From: Methylomagnum ishizawai
Lineage (GTDB): Bacteria > Pseudomonadota > Gammaproteobacteria > Methylococcales > Methylomonadaceae
Direction of reading: 5' to 3'
Assembly (NCBI GenBank): GCA_945861705.1
Contig: CAMAVM010000002.1
Coordinates: forward strand, 1-64,000
DNA length: 64,000 bases
This document shows positions 10,574 to 20,105 of this stretch, piece by piece; within the stretch, counting starts at the first letter, position 1; every line of letters begins with the position of its first letter. A program made the translations under genes and the position numbers. The notes under the pieces are model-generated. The model saw only the letters and a list, made by a program, of their open reading frames with translations, had not been told where the DNA came from and made no database searches.

Positions 10574-10873
10574 TTAATCGAGATAGTCTTCAATATCAAC
10601 ATCATCAAGATTGGGTCGGTGTACATCGGTATCGGTATAGCCAAGGTCGTCACTTTCAATTTCATCGAAAGGTGCGCTCCAGTCTTCCGGGTCTTCGATG
10701 TAATCGAAAGTTGAGCCGTACCAACTTTCCATATCGTATTCGCCGATGTCACCATTCAGGTACTGCACTTCAATTGAGTCATTTTCCTCCTCAATGTTAA
10801 GGACCTTAAACTTCAGATTGTTTTCTACATCCTTGTACCAAGTGCCAATGATGGGGTCTGCTATGGTTGTCAT
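10574..10873 (-). CDS. DUF6763-like small acidic protein
   Basis: A 99-residue, strongly acidic protein (C-terminal half rich in D and E, ending VDIEDYLD). It begins MTTIADPIIGTWYKD with a following IEVQYLNGDIGEYDMESW block, a pattern I associate with the gammaproteobacterial DUF6763 family. Function is unknown; the acidic tail suggests an interaction or regulatory protein. It is the first gene of the metA-containing minus-strand unit, so the unit's promoter should lie in 10874-11122, where I could not pick a convincing one. Confidence 0.75.
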   Translation of the reverse strand: MTTIADPIIGTWYKDVENNLKFKVLNIEEENDSIEVQYLNGDIGEYDMESWYGSTFDYIEDPEDWSAPFDEIESDDLGYTDTDVHRPNLDDVDIEDYLD

Positions 10874-11122
10874 GATAATTACCTCATTGTTTTTAAACAG
10901 GCTTTAGGGGGTGGCATAAATAGAAAGCCCTATTTAGTTTAACTATGTTATCTGGAAGTTAATGGTGGTTTGCCATTACCTCGCCCCAACTAGCCATGCC
11001 CGTCTTTCAAAGCGCATTTATGATTTCGTCGCTAATAGTTATAGAGGATGTGCTGCTTTCTTGCAAGAGTTTGCTGTGCTACGATGCTGACCTGTTTAAA
11101 ATTGAAGCGAGCGTACACAACC

Positions 11123-12586
11123 ATGCAGGAAATATTGATTGGTGGACAGAATGGTATCAAGGTTTTTATGGATGCCGCAATGGGTAACCGGCACGGTATG
11201 ATTTCTGGTGCTACCGGTACGGGCAAAACCATTACTTTGCAAATTCTGGCAGAAGGTTTTTCAAAAATTGGTGTTCCCGTTTTCCTTGCTGATATTAAGG
11301 GTGATTTATCTGGGATTACAGCCGCAGGAAAATCGCACGAAAAAATCACCGAACGCATCAAGCAGATTGGCATTAGCGATTACGAGCAACACGGCAAACC
11401 TACGGTGTTTTGGGATATTTTTGCTAAAACCGGACATCCGGTACGTGCCACAATTTCTGATATGGGGCCGCTACTGCTGAGTAATTTGCTGGAATTAAAC
11501 GATACTCAGACTGGAGTACTGTACAGTTGTTTTAAGTTAGCGGACGACAACGGTCTGTTGTTATTGGATTTAAAAGACCTACGCGCCTTATTGACCTGGG
11601 TAGGTAGTCAGGACAAAGCGTTACAAACCGAATATGGCAATATAGCTGCCGCCAGCCTGGGCGCAATCCAGCGCCAATTGCTGGTACTGGAGGAACAAGG
11701 CGCAGAACATTTTTTTGGTGAACCCGCGTTACAGCTTGATGATCTTTTCAAAACTGATTTTTCTGGTAATGGCGTTATCAGTGTATTAGATGCAACTGAT
11801 CTGGTCAGCAAATCGCCGCGCTTGTATGCCACGTTTTTGTTATGGCTACTGGCAGAATTGTTTGAAAACCTGCCTGAAGTTGGCGATGCTGATCGCCCCA
11901 AATTAGTCCTGTTTTTTGATGAAGCCCATTTGCTATTCGACCAAGCACCTAAATCGCTGCTCAATAAAATCGAGCAAATCGTTAGGCTAATTCGTTCCAA
12001 AGGCGTAGGCGTTTACTTTATCAGCCAAAGTCCTTTGGATGTTCCCGAAGATGTATTGGGGCAATTGGGGCTAAAAATACAACATGCCTTACGCGCTTAT
12101 ACCCCGAAAGATCAGCAAGTTGTTAAAAGTGTTGCTGGAACATTCCGCGCTAATCCCACTATTGATACCGAATCTGCGATCCAGGAATTAAAAACTGGGG
12201 AAGCTCTGGTTTCCGTGCTAAATAAAGATGGCAGCCCTGCTCAAGTCGAACGAATCTTGATTCGTCCACCCGAATCCCAAATCGGTCCGATAAGCGAAGA
12301 ATTACGGGCAGAAATAATGAAAAGATCGCCTTTTCATGGTCGTTATGAGGAGGAAATTGATCGAGAATCGGCTTATGAAATGCTCAAACAGAAGACCGAG
12401 CAGCAAAATCAAGAAAAACTGGAAGAACAAGAAGCCAAAAAAGAGAAAAAAGCCGCATCAGGCGGTGACCGCCAACGTCAAACCGTAACAGAAGCATTAA
12501 TCAAGAACGCTGCTCGCAGTATCGGTACAACGGTAGGGCGGCAGATAATACGCGGCATTATGGGTTCTTTGATGGGGCGGAGATGA
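11123..12586 (+). CDS. HerA-like ATPase, DUF853 family (YjgR-like)
   Basis: A 487-residue P-loop ATPase similar to E. coli YjgR. It has GNRHGMISGATGTGKTITLQ (Walker A at residues 29-36), ADIKGDLSGI, a Walker B in VLFFDEAHLLFD, and the C-terminal SQSPLDVPEDVLGQLGLKIQ. The start at 11123 (MQEILIGGQNG) is preferred over an in-frame ATG 75 bases upstream, because the family begins a few residues before NRHG. The C-terminus carries a charged QEKLEEQEAKKEKK stretch. The family belongs to the HerA/FtsK superfamily; its substrate is not established. Its neighbours on both sides are unrelated. Confidence 0.9.
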   Translation: MQEILIGGQNGIKVFMDAAMGNRHGMISGATGTGKTITLQILAEGFSKIGVPVFLADIKGDLSGITAAGKSHEKITERIKQIGISDYEQHGKPTVFWDIFAKTGHPVRATISDMGPLLLSNLLELNDTQTGVLYSCFKLADDNGLLLLDLKDLRALLTWVGSQDKALQTEYGNIAAASLGAIQRQLLVLEEQGAEHFFGEPALQLDDLFKTDFSGNGVISVLDATDLVSKSPRLYATFLLWLLAELFENLPEVGDADRPKLVLFFDEAHLLFDQAPKSLLNKIEQIVRLIRSKGVGVYFISQSPLDVPEDVLGQLGLKIQHALRAYTPKDQQVVKSVAGTFRANPTIDTESAIQELKTGEALVSVLNKDGSPAQVERILIRPPESQIGPISEELRAEIMKRSPFHGRYEEEIDRESAYEMLKQKTEQQNQEKLEEQEAKKEKKAASGGDRQRQTVTEALIKNAARSIGTTVGRQIIRGIMGSLMGRR

Positions 12587-12872
12587 GCCGTAGGCGGGTT
12601 CTTGTAACCTAAGTAGTAAAAAAATTAGTCCCGTTTGAAAAATAAGTTAAATTGAAGTAGGTTCGGTTAGGAACAAAATAGCGTTTCGCAAGTCGAATCC
12701 GGTAGCAATACCAAATGAGATTAGTTGTGCGTATTGCTGTTTTAATGTTCATGAAAACCTTTACCACCGTATTGATGCCAATGCAGCTTTTGGGGTTCTC
12801 GATATGTCAACGAGAGCCGCTGCAAAAAAACAGGTATTAACGCGGATATTCATCAACTAAAAGGGGATAATT

Positions 12873-13214
12873 ATGAAAAAGTTAACAATTGTATCCGCAA
12901 GTGTTTTGTTGTTATTGAGTTTAAGTGCTTTTGCAGAACCGCATTTGGATCAAGCTATTGAACATACCAACGCAGCAATTGAGCATGGTAAGGCTGGTCA
13001 TGCTTCGGTGGTATTGGAACATGCCAGACCCGCTCTGGAACATGCTATGGCGGGTGCAGTAGTCGCTAAGGGTGCAGCAAAATCGCACATGGACTATGCC
13101 ATGACTGATTTGGAAGAAGCAATTAAACACGCCAAAGAAGGGGATGATCATGCAGGTGTTGCAACTAAATACGCTGAAACCGCCCTGGAACATCTAAAAG
13201 CCGCTAATAAATAG
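12873..13214 (+). CDS. SmbP-like small periplasmic metal-binding protein
   Basis: A 113-residue exported protein: signal peptide of about 21 residues (cleavage expected at AFA/EP), then a mature part with regularly spaced histidines. The repeated pattern A-x-E-H-(x)3-A (IEHTNAAIEHGKAGHA, LEHARPALEHAMAG, IKHAKEGDDHAG) predicts an amphipathic helical bundle that binds divalent metals. This resembles Nitrosomonas europaea SmbP, a copper-binding protein. The ATG is preceded by AAAAGGGGATAATT. It is monocistronic, with a terminator directly downstream. A copper-buffering role would suit an organism with copper enzymes, but that is inference. Confidence 0.85.
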   Translation: MKKLTIVSASVLLLLSLSAFAEPHLDQAIEHTNAAIEHGKAGHASVVLEHARPALEHAMAGAVVAKGAAKSHMDYAMTDLEEAIKHAKEGDDHAGVATKYAETALEHLKAANK

Positions 13215-13230
13215 CCGTATATTTTTAGAA

Positions 13231-13258
13231 AAACGGGCGATAATCGCCCGTTTTTTTT
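13231..13258 (+). terminator. Intrinsic terminator of smbP-like gene
   Basis: The stem CGGGCGA / TCGCCCG with a short TAA-type loop, preceded by A residues, is followed by eight T residues. It lies 16 bases after the SmbP-like stop codon. Confidence 0.9.
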
Positions 13259-13386
13259 ATCTACTGCCACCTAAATTTCTTGTTAAGCTGCTGATATATA
13301 GCAGAACTAATGTTATTGCACACCAGCCTTGATGTGATACCATCCCGCAAGTGGATAGCACCACAAAACAATGGAGAACATCAAGA

Positions 13387-13734
13387 ATGCCTGAAACCCC
13401 AGTTCAAACAACACCAGAGACAGACCTCTTGTCCTCAGATTTTCTGTTAGGAAATGTCGGTGCGCCTTTTATTATTGGCGCGGCAGTCGGCTACTTTGCC
13501 AAAAAGATGCTAAAAGTCGCCTTGTTTATCGGCGGTGCAGCCATTGTGCTGATGTTCGTCGGTGAATACTACCATGTCATCAATATCAGCGATGTCCAGC
13601 TACAAAGTGCCGCTGAAACCGTAGCCCAAGGTGCTAAAGATTCGGGCGGTTTTTTGGTTGACCGCCTTACCCGTATTACCAGCAAAGGTGTGAGTGCTGT
13701 CGGTGGGTTTTTTGTTGGGTTTAAGTTTGGTTAG
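13387..13734 (+). CDS. FUN14-family membrane protein
   Basis: A 115-residue protein from the ATG at 13387, which has GGAG 11 bases upstream. An in-frame earlier start would add 12 unrelated residues. It has glycine-rich membrane segments, VGAPFIIGAAVGYFAKKMLK (about residues 23-42), VALFIGGAAIVLMFVGEYY, and a C-terminal SAVGGFFVGFKFG. This arrangement matches the FUN14 domain. Bacterial FUN14 proteins are small inner-membrane proteins of unknown function. It is monocistronic. Confidence 0.82.
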   Translation: MPETPVQTTPETDLLSSDFLLGNVGAPFIIGAAVGYFAKKMLKVALFIGGAAIVLMFVGEYYHVINISDVQLQSAAETVAQGAKDSGGFLVDRLTRITSKGVSAVGGFFVGFKFG

Positions 13735-13755
13735 GTAAAAGCCAAATCTAATAAT

Positions 13756-13836
13756 AATCCCAATAAGTTCTGATTGTTACCTTCTCCAAAGGAAAAGGTC
13801 AGGATGAGGGAGTTTCTATAACAACTTTTTGGGATT
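13756..13836. repeat. Dispersed-type repeat core enclosed in palindromic arms
   Basis: The left arm AATCCCAATAAGTT (13756-13769) pairs with the right arm AACTTTTTGGGATT (13823-13836), with one mismatch. The core between them contains CCTTCTCCAAAGGAAAAGG and then TCAGGATGAGGGAG, a sequence type common as a dispersed bacterial repeat. The whole unit can fold into a long hairpin between two convergent genes. Confidence 0.6.
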
Positions 13837-13916
13837 GGTATAACGCAGAAAGGCGTAATTCGTAAGTGCCATTTTGCTTGGGTTGCGCTCGGCGAAATAC
13901 ACTGATGCATTTCGCT

Positions 13917-14771
13917 TTACCGTGCTGATTGGTCTGCCATCGAAGTATGTGCAAGATTGGGCAGTGCATTCTCCGCCATTTGATTATTGAACTCATCTGG
14001 TTCGATTATGGCGCTTTCCCGTAATTGCCGTAATCCTTCCTCAGCAAGTTTTCTATTGACAGGGCTTTCATCGTTACGGGCATCCCGCAAAAGCGGTGCC
14101 AGTGCTTCGCTCTTCATAAATATGGCTGCCTGAATAGCTTTGAAACGTACCTTGGCAGAATGATCTAGCAATGCCCTATCTTGCAAGGTTTGTAGGGATG
14201 CTTCCAGATCATCGCCCAGTTGCCCCGATTCACCCGTAATTTGCTGTCTTTCTGACAGAGTCGTCACTTCCGTATGCTCTTCGAGTTCAACACCACCGCC
14301 GCTTTGTTCAACTGCTACCCAGTCTGGTTCAAGTCGATTGTTTGTGTCATCTTGTTGTTTAACAAGTTCAATCCGGTGTTGCAAAGCTTGGCAGGCCAGA
14401 TCAGAAAGCAGTTGCTTAGGATCTTGACAGATACTTTCAACTGCTTTTGCCTGCGATTCTGAAAATTCATTCAGGTCATTTGAGGTGAGCAGATGGTTTA
14501 AGGTCTCAACGATAGCGTTGGTATTAATGGTGTCATTCGATGCCATTGAAAGCTGATTGTCATTGGTCGAATTATTAGAGGGTGAGTGCGTGAAAGGTTC
14601 TTGTTTTAACGTATTAGGTGGATTTTGTTGATCTAGCTGTGAGTCTTTAGCATCAGTTAGATACTGAGCTTTGTGTTGGGCGGTTGGATCAGGCTGGTCA
14701 TTATCAAGCATGAAATATGCACTAGATAATCCTAGTGCCACAAAGCAGATAAAAAAGCTTTTTTTTGTCAT
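13917..14771 (-). CDS. Membrane-anchored or exported protein with HEAT-like C-terminal region
   Basis: A 284-residue protein. A short hydrophobic N-terminus (FFICFVALGLSSAYFML) acts as signal anchor or signal peptide. A Gln/Asn/Ser/Thr-rich linker runs to about residue 85. A helical region at about residues 170-255 (SLQTLQDRALLDHSAKVRFK, then SEALAPLLRDARNDESPVNR) reads like two HEAT-type repeats. Such proteins often act as periplasmic scaffolds. I do not recognise the specific family. It is followed on the same strand, about 480 bases further upstream in transcription terms, by an unrelated secreted protein gene ending in its own terminator. Confidence 0.65.
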   Translation of the reverse strand: MTKKSFFICFVALGLSSAYFMLDNDQPDPTAQHKAQYLTDAKDSQLDQQNPPNTLKQEPFTHSPSNNSTNDNQLSMASNDTINTNAIVETLNHLLTSNDLNEFSESQAKAVESICQDPKQLLSDLACQALQHRIELVKQQDDTNNRLEPDWVAVEQSGGGVELEEHTEVTTLSERQQITGESGQLGDDLEASLQTLQDRALLDHSAKVRFKAIQAAIFMKSEALAPLLRDARNDESPVNRKLAEEGLRQLRESAIIEPDEFNNQMAENALPNLAHTSMADQSAR

Positions 14772-14794
14772 TATAGATACCCGTTTATCCTAAT

Positions 14795-14826
14795 AAGCGA
14801 AAGCACCACCCGCAAGCGGGTGATGC
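14795..14826 (-). terminator. Possible intrinsic terminator downstream of the small exported protein gene
   Basis: Read on the minus strand, the stem GCATCACCCGC / GCGGGTGGTGC is followed by TTTCGCTT. The T tract is interrupted, so termination may be weak. It lies 16 bases after the stop of the gene at 14842-15288. Confidence 0.5.
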
Positions 14827-14841
14827 GATAGACTTAACTCA

Positions 14842-15288
14842 TTATTTTCTGAATAACTCTGTTCGTGTATAGTCGTTGCGTGTATCGCCAGCGGCAAACT
14901 TGGTGCGGGTTTCAACTTCAAGGAAAGTTCCGCCATCTAGGTCGTAAACGCGTTGGGCAGTGACTAACATGGTAGAGAAACCGAAATCGTATTGACCACT
15001 CAGTCCTTGAGCTACCGTGGAAGATACACTCTTGCTAAACCGTGAAGCAAGAATATTACCATGATTACAAGGTGTTGGGCTGCAAGCACCAAAGGTGTTG
15101 ATCCTGAAGCCAGTGAGGACATTATTGGTGACAACAACTTTAACGATGCCACCGGTAGCTGAGTTAACATTAGTCCAAGTTCCTACTAAATTAGTGGTGT
15201 TGCTGGGTTGAAGCGCGAAAGCAGACTGGCTTAACGCGGCAAAGAGGAATAATCCAAAAAACGCGGATAGTGATTTTTTCATGTTCAT
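14842..15288 (-). CDS. Small exported protein of unknown function
   Basis: The start MNMKKSLSAFFG is chosen at 15288 because GGAG lies six bases upstream; the longer in-frame start would place 26 residues before a normal signal peptide. The signal peptide ends about QSAFA/LQPSN. The mature protein is about 120 residues and contains LVGTWTNVNSATGGIVKVVV, a CSPTPC disulphide candidate, and a beta-rich C-terminus (YDLDGGTFLEVETRTKFAAG). The pattern resembles small lipocalin-like or avidin-like secreted barrels. I cannot name a family. Confidence 0.7.
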   Translation of the reverse strand: MNMKKSLSAFFGLFLFAALSQSAFALQPSNTTNLVGTWTNVNSATGGIVKVVVTNNVLTGFRINTFGACSPTPCNHGNILASRFSKSVSSTVAQGLSGQYDFGFSTMLVTAQRVYDLDGGTFLEVETRTKFAAGDTRNDYTRTELFRK

Positions 15289-15480
15289 TTTTTTCTCCAA
15301 GTTTGTAATATTAATTAAGTTTGACCGAATTATCGTGTCGTGACATAGATTAATAAAAATGAACAACTTAAGAAGTTAACTATTACCTCTTTGCTGTGTA
15401 TAAAAATACCTTTCACTTGGTTTTCCTGCTGGGTAATCCGTATTTCAGAATCGCTAATAACTGACATCAGACGCTATCTG

Positions 15481-15508
15481 CTTGAAAACCAGCCAATCCC
15501 CCCCATGT
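15481..15508 (+). promoter_or_regulatory. Sigma-32 (RpoH) heat-shock promoter of clpB
   Basis: CTTGAAA at 15481-15487, a 13-base spacer and CCCCATGT at 15501-15508 match the sigma-32 consensus (CTTGAAA, 13-15 bases, CCCCATNT) at nearly every position. It lies 38 bases before the clpB start codon, giving a leader of roughly 30 bases with the ribosome site GAGAGGTAA. Confidence 0.9.
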
Positions 15509-15545
15509 CAGTAGTAGTACAAAACTACTCTTTGAGAGGTAAGCC

Positions 15546-18173
15546 ATGCGAATGGACAAATTGACCAGTAAATTTCAGGCGGCGTTAGCCGATGCCCAAA
15601 GTCTGGCATTGGGTAAAGACCACCAATTTATCGAACCTGTGCATCTGATGTTGGCATTGCTAGATCAAGAAGGTGGCAGTATCAAGCCACTGCTGTCGCA
15701 AATTGGCATTAATGTCCCAGTATTTCGTAGCGAGTTGACTAAGGAACTGGCGCGGATTGCTACGGTAGCAGGTTCGGGCGGTGATGTGCAGATTTCCAAT
15801 GGGCTGGGGAGATTGCTTAACCTGACCGATAAGCTGGCACAAAAGCGCAATGACCAGTTCATTTCCAGCGAATTGTTCCTGTTGGCTGCACTGGAAGAGA
15901 AAGGTTCGCTGCAAGATTTATTCAAAAAACATGGCATCACTAAACAAACCGTGGAGCAAGTCATTGATGCAATGCGTGGCGGTCAAGCAGTGGATGACCC
16001 TAATGCCGAAGACCAACGTCAAGCGTTAAAAAAATACACCGTTGATCTTACCGAGCGTGCAGAACAAGGTAAGCTTGATCCCGTTATCGGCAGAGATGAC
16101 GAAATTCGCCGTACTATTCAAGTCTTACAACGCCGTACCAAAAATAATCCGGTGTTAATCGGCGAACCGGGCGTGGGTAAAACCGCGATTGTTGAAGGCC
16201 TCGCGCAACGCATTGTTAACGGCGAAGTGCCAGAAGGCATGAAGCATAAACAAGTGTTGGCGTTGGATATGGCGGCATTGATTGCGGGCGCGAAATTTCG
16301 TGGCGAATTTGAAGAACGCCTGAAAGCGGTGCTAAATGATTTAGCCAAACAAGAAGGCCAAGTCATCTTATTTATTGATGAGCTGCATACCATGGTCGGC
16401 GCGGGTAAAGCCGAAGGCGCGATGGATGCAGGCAATATGTTGAAACCGGCTCTAGCGCGGGGAGAACTGCACTGCGTAGGCGCGACAACGCTGGATGAAT
16501 ACCGCAAATACGTCGAAAAAGATGCCGCTTTGGAACGCCGTTTCCAGAAGGTCTTGGTCGATCAACCCTCGGTAGAAGACACCATCGCCATCTTACGTGG
16601 CTTGAAAGAAAAATACGAAGTGCATCATGGCGTGGATATTACCGACCCTGCGATTGTGGCGGCAGCAACTTTATCCTACCGTTATATAGCCGACCGACAA
16701 TTGCCTGACAAAGCGATTGATTTGATCGACGAAGCAGCCAGCCGTATTCGTATGGAAATGGATTCCAAACCGGAGGAAATGGATAAGTTCTATCGGCGTT
16801 TGATTCAGTTGAAGATCGAACAGGTCGCGCTGAAAAAAGAATCCGATGCCGCCTCCAAAAAACGCTTGGTTATGCTGGAAGAAGACATTAGCGACCTGGA
16901 AAAGGAATATTCTGACCTGGAAGAAATCTGGAAAGCAGAAAAAGCGTCCTTGCAGGGTTCGGCATCCATCAAGGAAAAACTTGAACACGCCAGGACTGAA
17001 CTGGAAGCCGCCAGTCGTGCGAATGACTTGGCGCGTATGTCAGAATTGCAGTACGGTATTATTCCCGCCCTGGAAAAGCAGTTACAAACGGCTGTGCCTG
17101 CCGAACACCAAAAGATGACCTTATTGCGGAATAAGGTTACGGAAGAAGAAATTGCCGAGGTCGTTTCAAAATGGACAGGCATCCCCGTAAGCAAAATGCT
17201 GGAAGGTGAGCGGGAAAAACTGTTGCACATGGAAGCAGCGCTCAGTAAACGGGTCGTCGGCCAGGAAGAAGCATTGAAAGCGGTCAGTAACGCCATCCGC
17301 CGCTCAAGGGCAGGCTTATCAGACCCTAATCGCCCCAATGGTTCGTTCCTGTTCCTGGGGCCAACTGGTGTCGGTAAAACCGAATTATGTAAAACGCTGG
17401 CGGAGTTCCTATTCGATACGCCCGACGCTATGGTGCGTATCGACATGTCAGAATTTATGGAAAAGCATTCGGTCGCCCGTTTGATTGGCGCACCTCCCGG
17501 CTACGTCGGTTACGAAGAAGGCGGCTACTTGACCGAACTGGTTCGGCGCAAGCCTTATTCCGTCATCCTGATGGACGAGATCGAAAAAGCGCATCCTGAT
17601 GTATTCAACATATTGTTGCAGGTGCTGGATGATGGGCGATTGACCGATGGTCAAGGCCGGACTGTTGATTTCAGGAATACCGTCATTGTCATGACTTCAA
17701 ACCTGGGTTCTGACGTGATTCAGGAGTTGGCAGGCGAAGCACAAGAACGTGCGAGTGTGAAGGGAGGCATGACACCAGAAGCGGCTGAAGCCAATTATCA
17801 GGCTATGAAAACAGCGGTAATGGAAATCGTTGGCACGCGTTTTCGCCCTGAGTTTATTAACCGGATAGATGAGGCGGTCGTGTTTCATCCCCTGGGTAGG
17901 GCGCAGATTCGGACGATTTCCAAGATTCAGATCGAACATTTACACAAACGTTTGCAAGACCGCGAAATAGGTTTCGATATTTCCGATGAAGCCTTGGATT
18001 TACTCGGTGAGGCAGGTTTTGATCCAGTCTACGGGGCAAGGCCGATGAAACGCGCAATACAGCAACAACTGGAAAACCCGTTGGCACAAGAAATCCTGGC
18101 GGGTAATTTTTTGGCAGGGGATGTCATCAAGGTGACTGTTGAAAATGATGCATTGAAGTTTGTTAAAAACTAA
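15546..18173 (+). CDS. clpB: Chaperone ClpB (AAA+ disaggregase)
   Basis: An 875-residue, full-length ClpB. It has the N-terminal Clp-N domain ([20 protein letters not shown]), first AAA module with Walker A GEPGVGKT at residues 206-213 and Walker B LFIDELHT, and a long coiled-coil middle domain (about residues 410-530, rich in K/E/L). The second AAA module has GPTGVGKT at residues 605-612, then [16 protein letters not shown] and [10 protein letters not shown] near the end. With DnaK it resolubilises aggregated proteins. Expression is probably heat-inducible through the sigma-32 promoter just upstream. It is monocistronic with its own terminator. Confidence 0.98.
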   Translation: MRMDKLTSKFQAALADAQSLALGKDHQFIEPVHLMLALLDQEGGSIKPLLSQIGINVPVFRSELTKELARIATVAGSGGDVQISNGLGRLLNLTDKLAQKRNDQFISSELFLLAALEEKGSLQDLFKKHGITKQTVEQVIDAMRGGQAVDDPNAEDQRQALKKYTVDLTERAEQGKLDPVIGRDDEIRRTIQVLQRRTKNNPVLIGEPGVGKTAIVEGLAQRIVNGEVPEGMKHKQVLALDMAALIAGAKFRGEFEERLKAVLNDLAKQEGQVILFIDELHTMVGAGKAEGAMDAGNMLKPALARGELHCVGATTLDEYRKYVEKDAALERRFQKVLVDQPSVEDTIAILRGLKEKYEVHHGVDITDPAIVAAATLSYRYIADRQLPDKAIDLIDEAASRIRMEMDSKPEEMDKFYRRLIQLKIEQVALKKESDAASKKRLVMLEEDISDLEKEYSDLEEIWKAEKASLQGSASIKEKLEHARTELEAASRANDLARMSELQYGIIPALEKQLQTAVPAEHQKMTLLRNKVTEEEIAEVVSKWTGIPVSKMLEGEREKLLHMEAALSKRVVGQEEALKAVSNAIRRSRAGLSDPNRPNGSFLFLGPTGVGKTELCKTLAEFLFDTPDAMVRIDMSEFMEKHSVARLIGAPPGYVGYEEGGYLTELVRRKPYSVILMDEIEKAHPDVFNILLQVLDDGRLTDGQGRTVDFRNTVIVMTSNLGSDVIQELAGEAQERASVKGGMTPEAAEANYQAMKTAVMEIVGTRFRPEFINRIDEAVVFHPLGRAQIRTISKIQIEHLHKRLQDREIGFDISDEALDLLGEAGFDPVYGARPMKRAIQQQLENPLAQEILAGNFLAGDVIKVTVENDALKFVKN

Positions 18174-18182
18174 ATTATGAAA

Positions 18183-18217
18183 AACTGGATAGGGGCTTTG
18201 TCCCTGTCCAGTTTTTT
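18183..18217 (+). terminator. Intrinsic terminator of clpB
   Basis: The stem AACTGGA..GGGGC / GTCCC..TCCAGTT is followed by seven T residues. It starts about 10 bases after the clpB stop. Confidence 0.9.
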
Positions 18218-18238
18218 TGTGTAAGTCAATTTAGCAAA

Positions 18239-18802
18239 TTAATTGGGTTCAATTCGTTCTAACAAATGATAGCCCACTTCCCCTGCCATCTTACTTTTTA
18301 ACAACTGCCAATTTTCCGGCAATTCATCAAGAAATTTCAGCTTACTCTCTACTTCCACATAAATCTTCGCCTGTTGGCTTAACCAGCCTTTATCTTCTAG
18401 CCAGTGGCAGGTTTGTATTGCCAAATCCATTCCAAAAGGCGGATCGAGGAAAACAATATCGAAGGGTTCGGCATCGGTTGCAAGATAGCGGAAGACATCG
18501 CTTTGGATGATTTTTATTTGTGTTGCAGCCAGCTTGACGGCATTTTCTTTTAAGGCGCGACAGGCTTCGGGGTTGGTTTCGACTTGGACAACAGATTTTG
18601 CACCGCGTGAGGCGGCTTCAAACCCTAACGCGCCGCTTCCAGCGTATAAGTCCAGGCAACGGCTACTGGGGATGTCGTATTGCAACCAGTTGAACAGGGT
18701 TTCCCGAACCCTGGCTGGGGTGGGCCTGAGTCCGTGGGCATCGTAAAAGTCGATCTGGCGACTGCGCCATTCGCCGCCAATTATCCTGAGCTTATTTTGC
18801 AA
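18239..18802 (-). CDS. rsmD: 16S rRNA (guanine966-N2)-methyltransferase RsmD
   Basis: A 187-residue Rossmann-fold methyltransferase. The N-terminal LRIIGGEWRSRQIDFYDAHG and RPTPARVRETLFNWLQ blocks, the SAM-binding DLYAGSGALGFEAASRGAKS (about residues 51-70) and the catalytic DIVFLDPPFG (about residues 115-124) are all RsmD hallmarks. It modifies G966 of 16S rRNA during 30S assembly. Its start overlaps the end of the upstream M16 peptidase gene by 11 bases, so translation is coupled. This peptidase-rsmD order is frequent in gammaproteobacteria. Confidence 0.96.
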   Translation of the reverse strand: MQNKLRIIGGEWRSRQIDFYDAHGLRPTPARVRETLFNWLQYDIPSSRCLDLYAGSGALGFEAASRGAKSVVQVETNPEACRALKENAVKLAATQIKIIQSDVFRYLATDAEPFDIVFLDPPFGMDLAIQTCHWLEDKGWLSQQAKIYVEVESKLKFLDELPENWQLLKSKMAGEVGYHLLERIEPN

Positions 18803-20105
18803 CGGCAGTGGCTGAGTTGCCTACGGTAACGGTTTGCAATAGCTCGGTATTTACGCGGCGTTTGAAGGCATCTGTGATGGAAGCCACAGTGATTCCTTCC
18901 ACTTTTTGCCTGAAGGTGTCCAGATAATCCAGGGGCAAATCATAAAAACCGATCATAGCGACATAAGTGGCGAGTTTCTTGTTGGTATCAAACCGCATGG
19001 GGAAGCCGCCGATGATATTCTTTTTAGCGGCATCCAGTTCTGTTTGGGTGGGACCTTTGCTGATAAAGTCCTTCAAGGTTGCGTTAAGTACTTCGACCGC
19101 TTGTTTGGTTTGGTCGTTGCGGGTTTGCAGGCTGACCGTAAAAGGCCCCGGTTTTAACATGGGCGCAAAGGAGCTGGAGGCACTGTAAGCCAAGCCTCGT
19201 TTTTCGCGCACTTCACTAAACAGCTTGGATACCAAGCCGCTACCACCCAGGATGTGATTGCCTACGTATAGGTTGTAGTAGTCGGGGTCTTTACGGTAGC
19301 TGCCAGGAAGACCAACAAGGACATGGGTTTGCGTTGAAGGAAATTCAATGTGCTGCTGGCTGGCTTGTGTGGGCATTGCCACATCGGGTAGCGGTTCTGG
19401 TTTTTGTCCAGTGGGTAAGCCAGTTAGGAGCCTTTCAGCCGTTTGTTCTGCTTGTTGTTTGGATAAATTGCCGACAATAACGACGATGGCATTGCTAGTC
19501 ACATAATATTTTTTGTAGAACTGGGCGAGGTCAGATACTTTAAGATTGTTGACTGTTGCCATCACGCCAGAATCGGGGTGTGCATAGGGATGAGTGCCAT
19601 ATAGTTTGTCAGAAAAAGCCAAGCTGGCAACTTCGGCGGGAGATTCTTCCCGTTGTTTGATTGCGGCTAGGGTGCGGTTTTTTTCCCGTAAAAAATCGGC
19701 TTTTTTAAACAAAGGCTTAGTCAGGATGACATGCATGGTCTCTAGTGCTTTGTCGAATAAAGCAGGTTCTGTCAGTGTACGCAAGGACAGGGAGGCCGTA
19801 TCGCTGGAAACACCTGTGCCAAAATTGGCACCAACACTTTCAAAACGCAGGGCAATTTGGTCAGCGTTCCACTGTCCCGCGCCAGTATCCAGTAAGCCGG
19901 AAGTCAGTGCGGACAAGCCAAATTGCTGACCATCCCGTGCGCTTCCGGCATCGAAAACAACTTGTATATCGGCCATCGGTAACGCATCAGCTTGGACGAA
20001 GTAAACGCGGCTGCCTTGTGATGTTTGCCAATGCTCAATTTTTGCGGTGGCAAAGCTAGCTTGACTAACAATAAGTAATATAAAACCGATTAATTTAAAA
20101 TTCAT
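18792..20105 (-). CDS. M16 peptidase family protein, non-catalytic-type subunit
   Basis: A 437-residue exported protein: signal peptide (MNFKLIGFILLIVSQASFA) then two M16 half-domains. The HxxEH zinc motif is missing at the expected place; GSARDGQQFGLSALTSGLLD is found where the active partner has the motif. The second half has the conserved R-x-x-x-Y region (EVREKRGLAYSASS). Such inactive subunits pair with an HxxEH-bearing M16 protein to form a periplasmic protease, as in alpha/beta processing peptidases. The active partner is the gene immediately upstream, sharing one base with this one. Confidence 0.9.
   Translation of the reverse strand: MNFKLIGFILLIVSQASFATAKIEHWQTSQGSRVYFVQADALPMADIQVVFDAGSARDGQQFGLSALTSGLLDTGAGQWNADQIALRFESVGANFGTGVSSDTASLSLRTLTEPALFDKALETMHVILTKPLFKKADFLREKNRTLAAIKQREESPAEVASLAFSDKLYGTHPYAHPDSGVMATVNNLKVSDLAQFYKKYYVTSNAIVVIVGNLSKQQAEQTAERLLTGLPTGQKPEPLPDVAMPTQASQQHIEFPSTQTHVLVGLPGSYRKDPDYYNLYVGNHILGGSGLVSKLFSEVREKRGLAYSASSSFAPMLKPGPFTVSLQTRNDQTKQAVEVLNATLKDFISKGPTQTELDAAKKNIIGGFPMRFDTNKKLATYVAMIGFYDLPLDYLDTFRQKVEGITVASITDAFKRRVNTELLQTVTVGNSATAVAK

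Noticed and set aside
16805-17446. 213-codon minus-strand frame in clpB
   Set aside because: Antisense to the clpB middle and second AAA domains; composition is that of a reverse-strand shadow.
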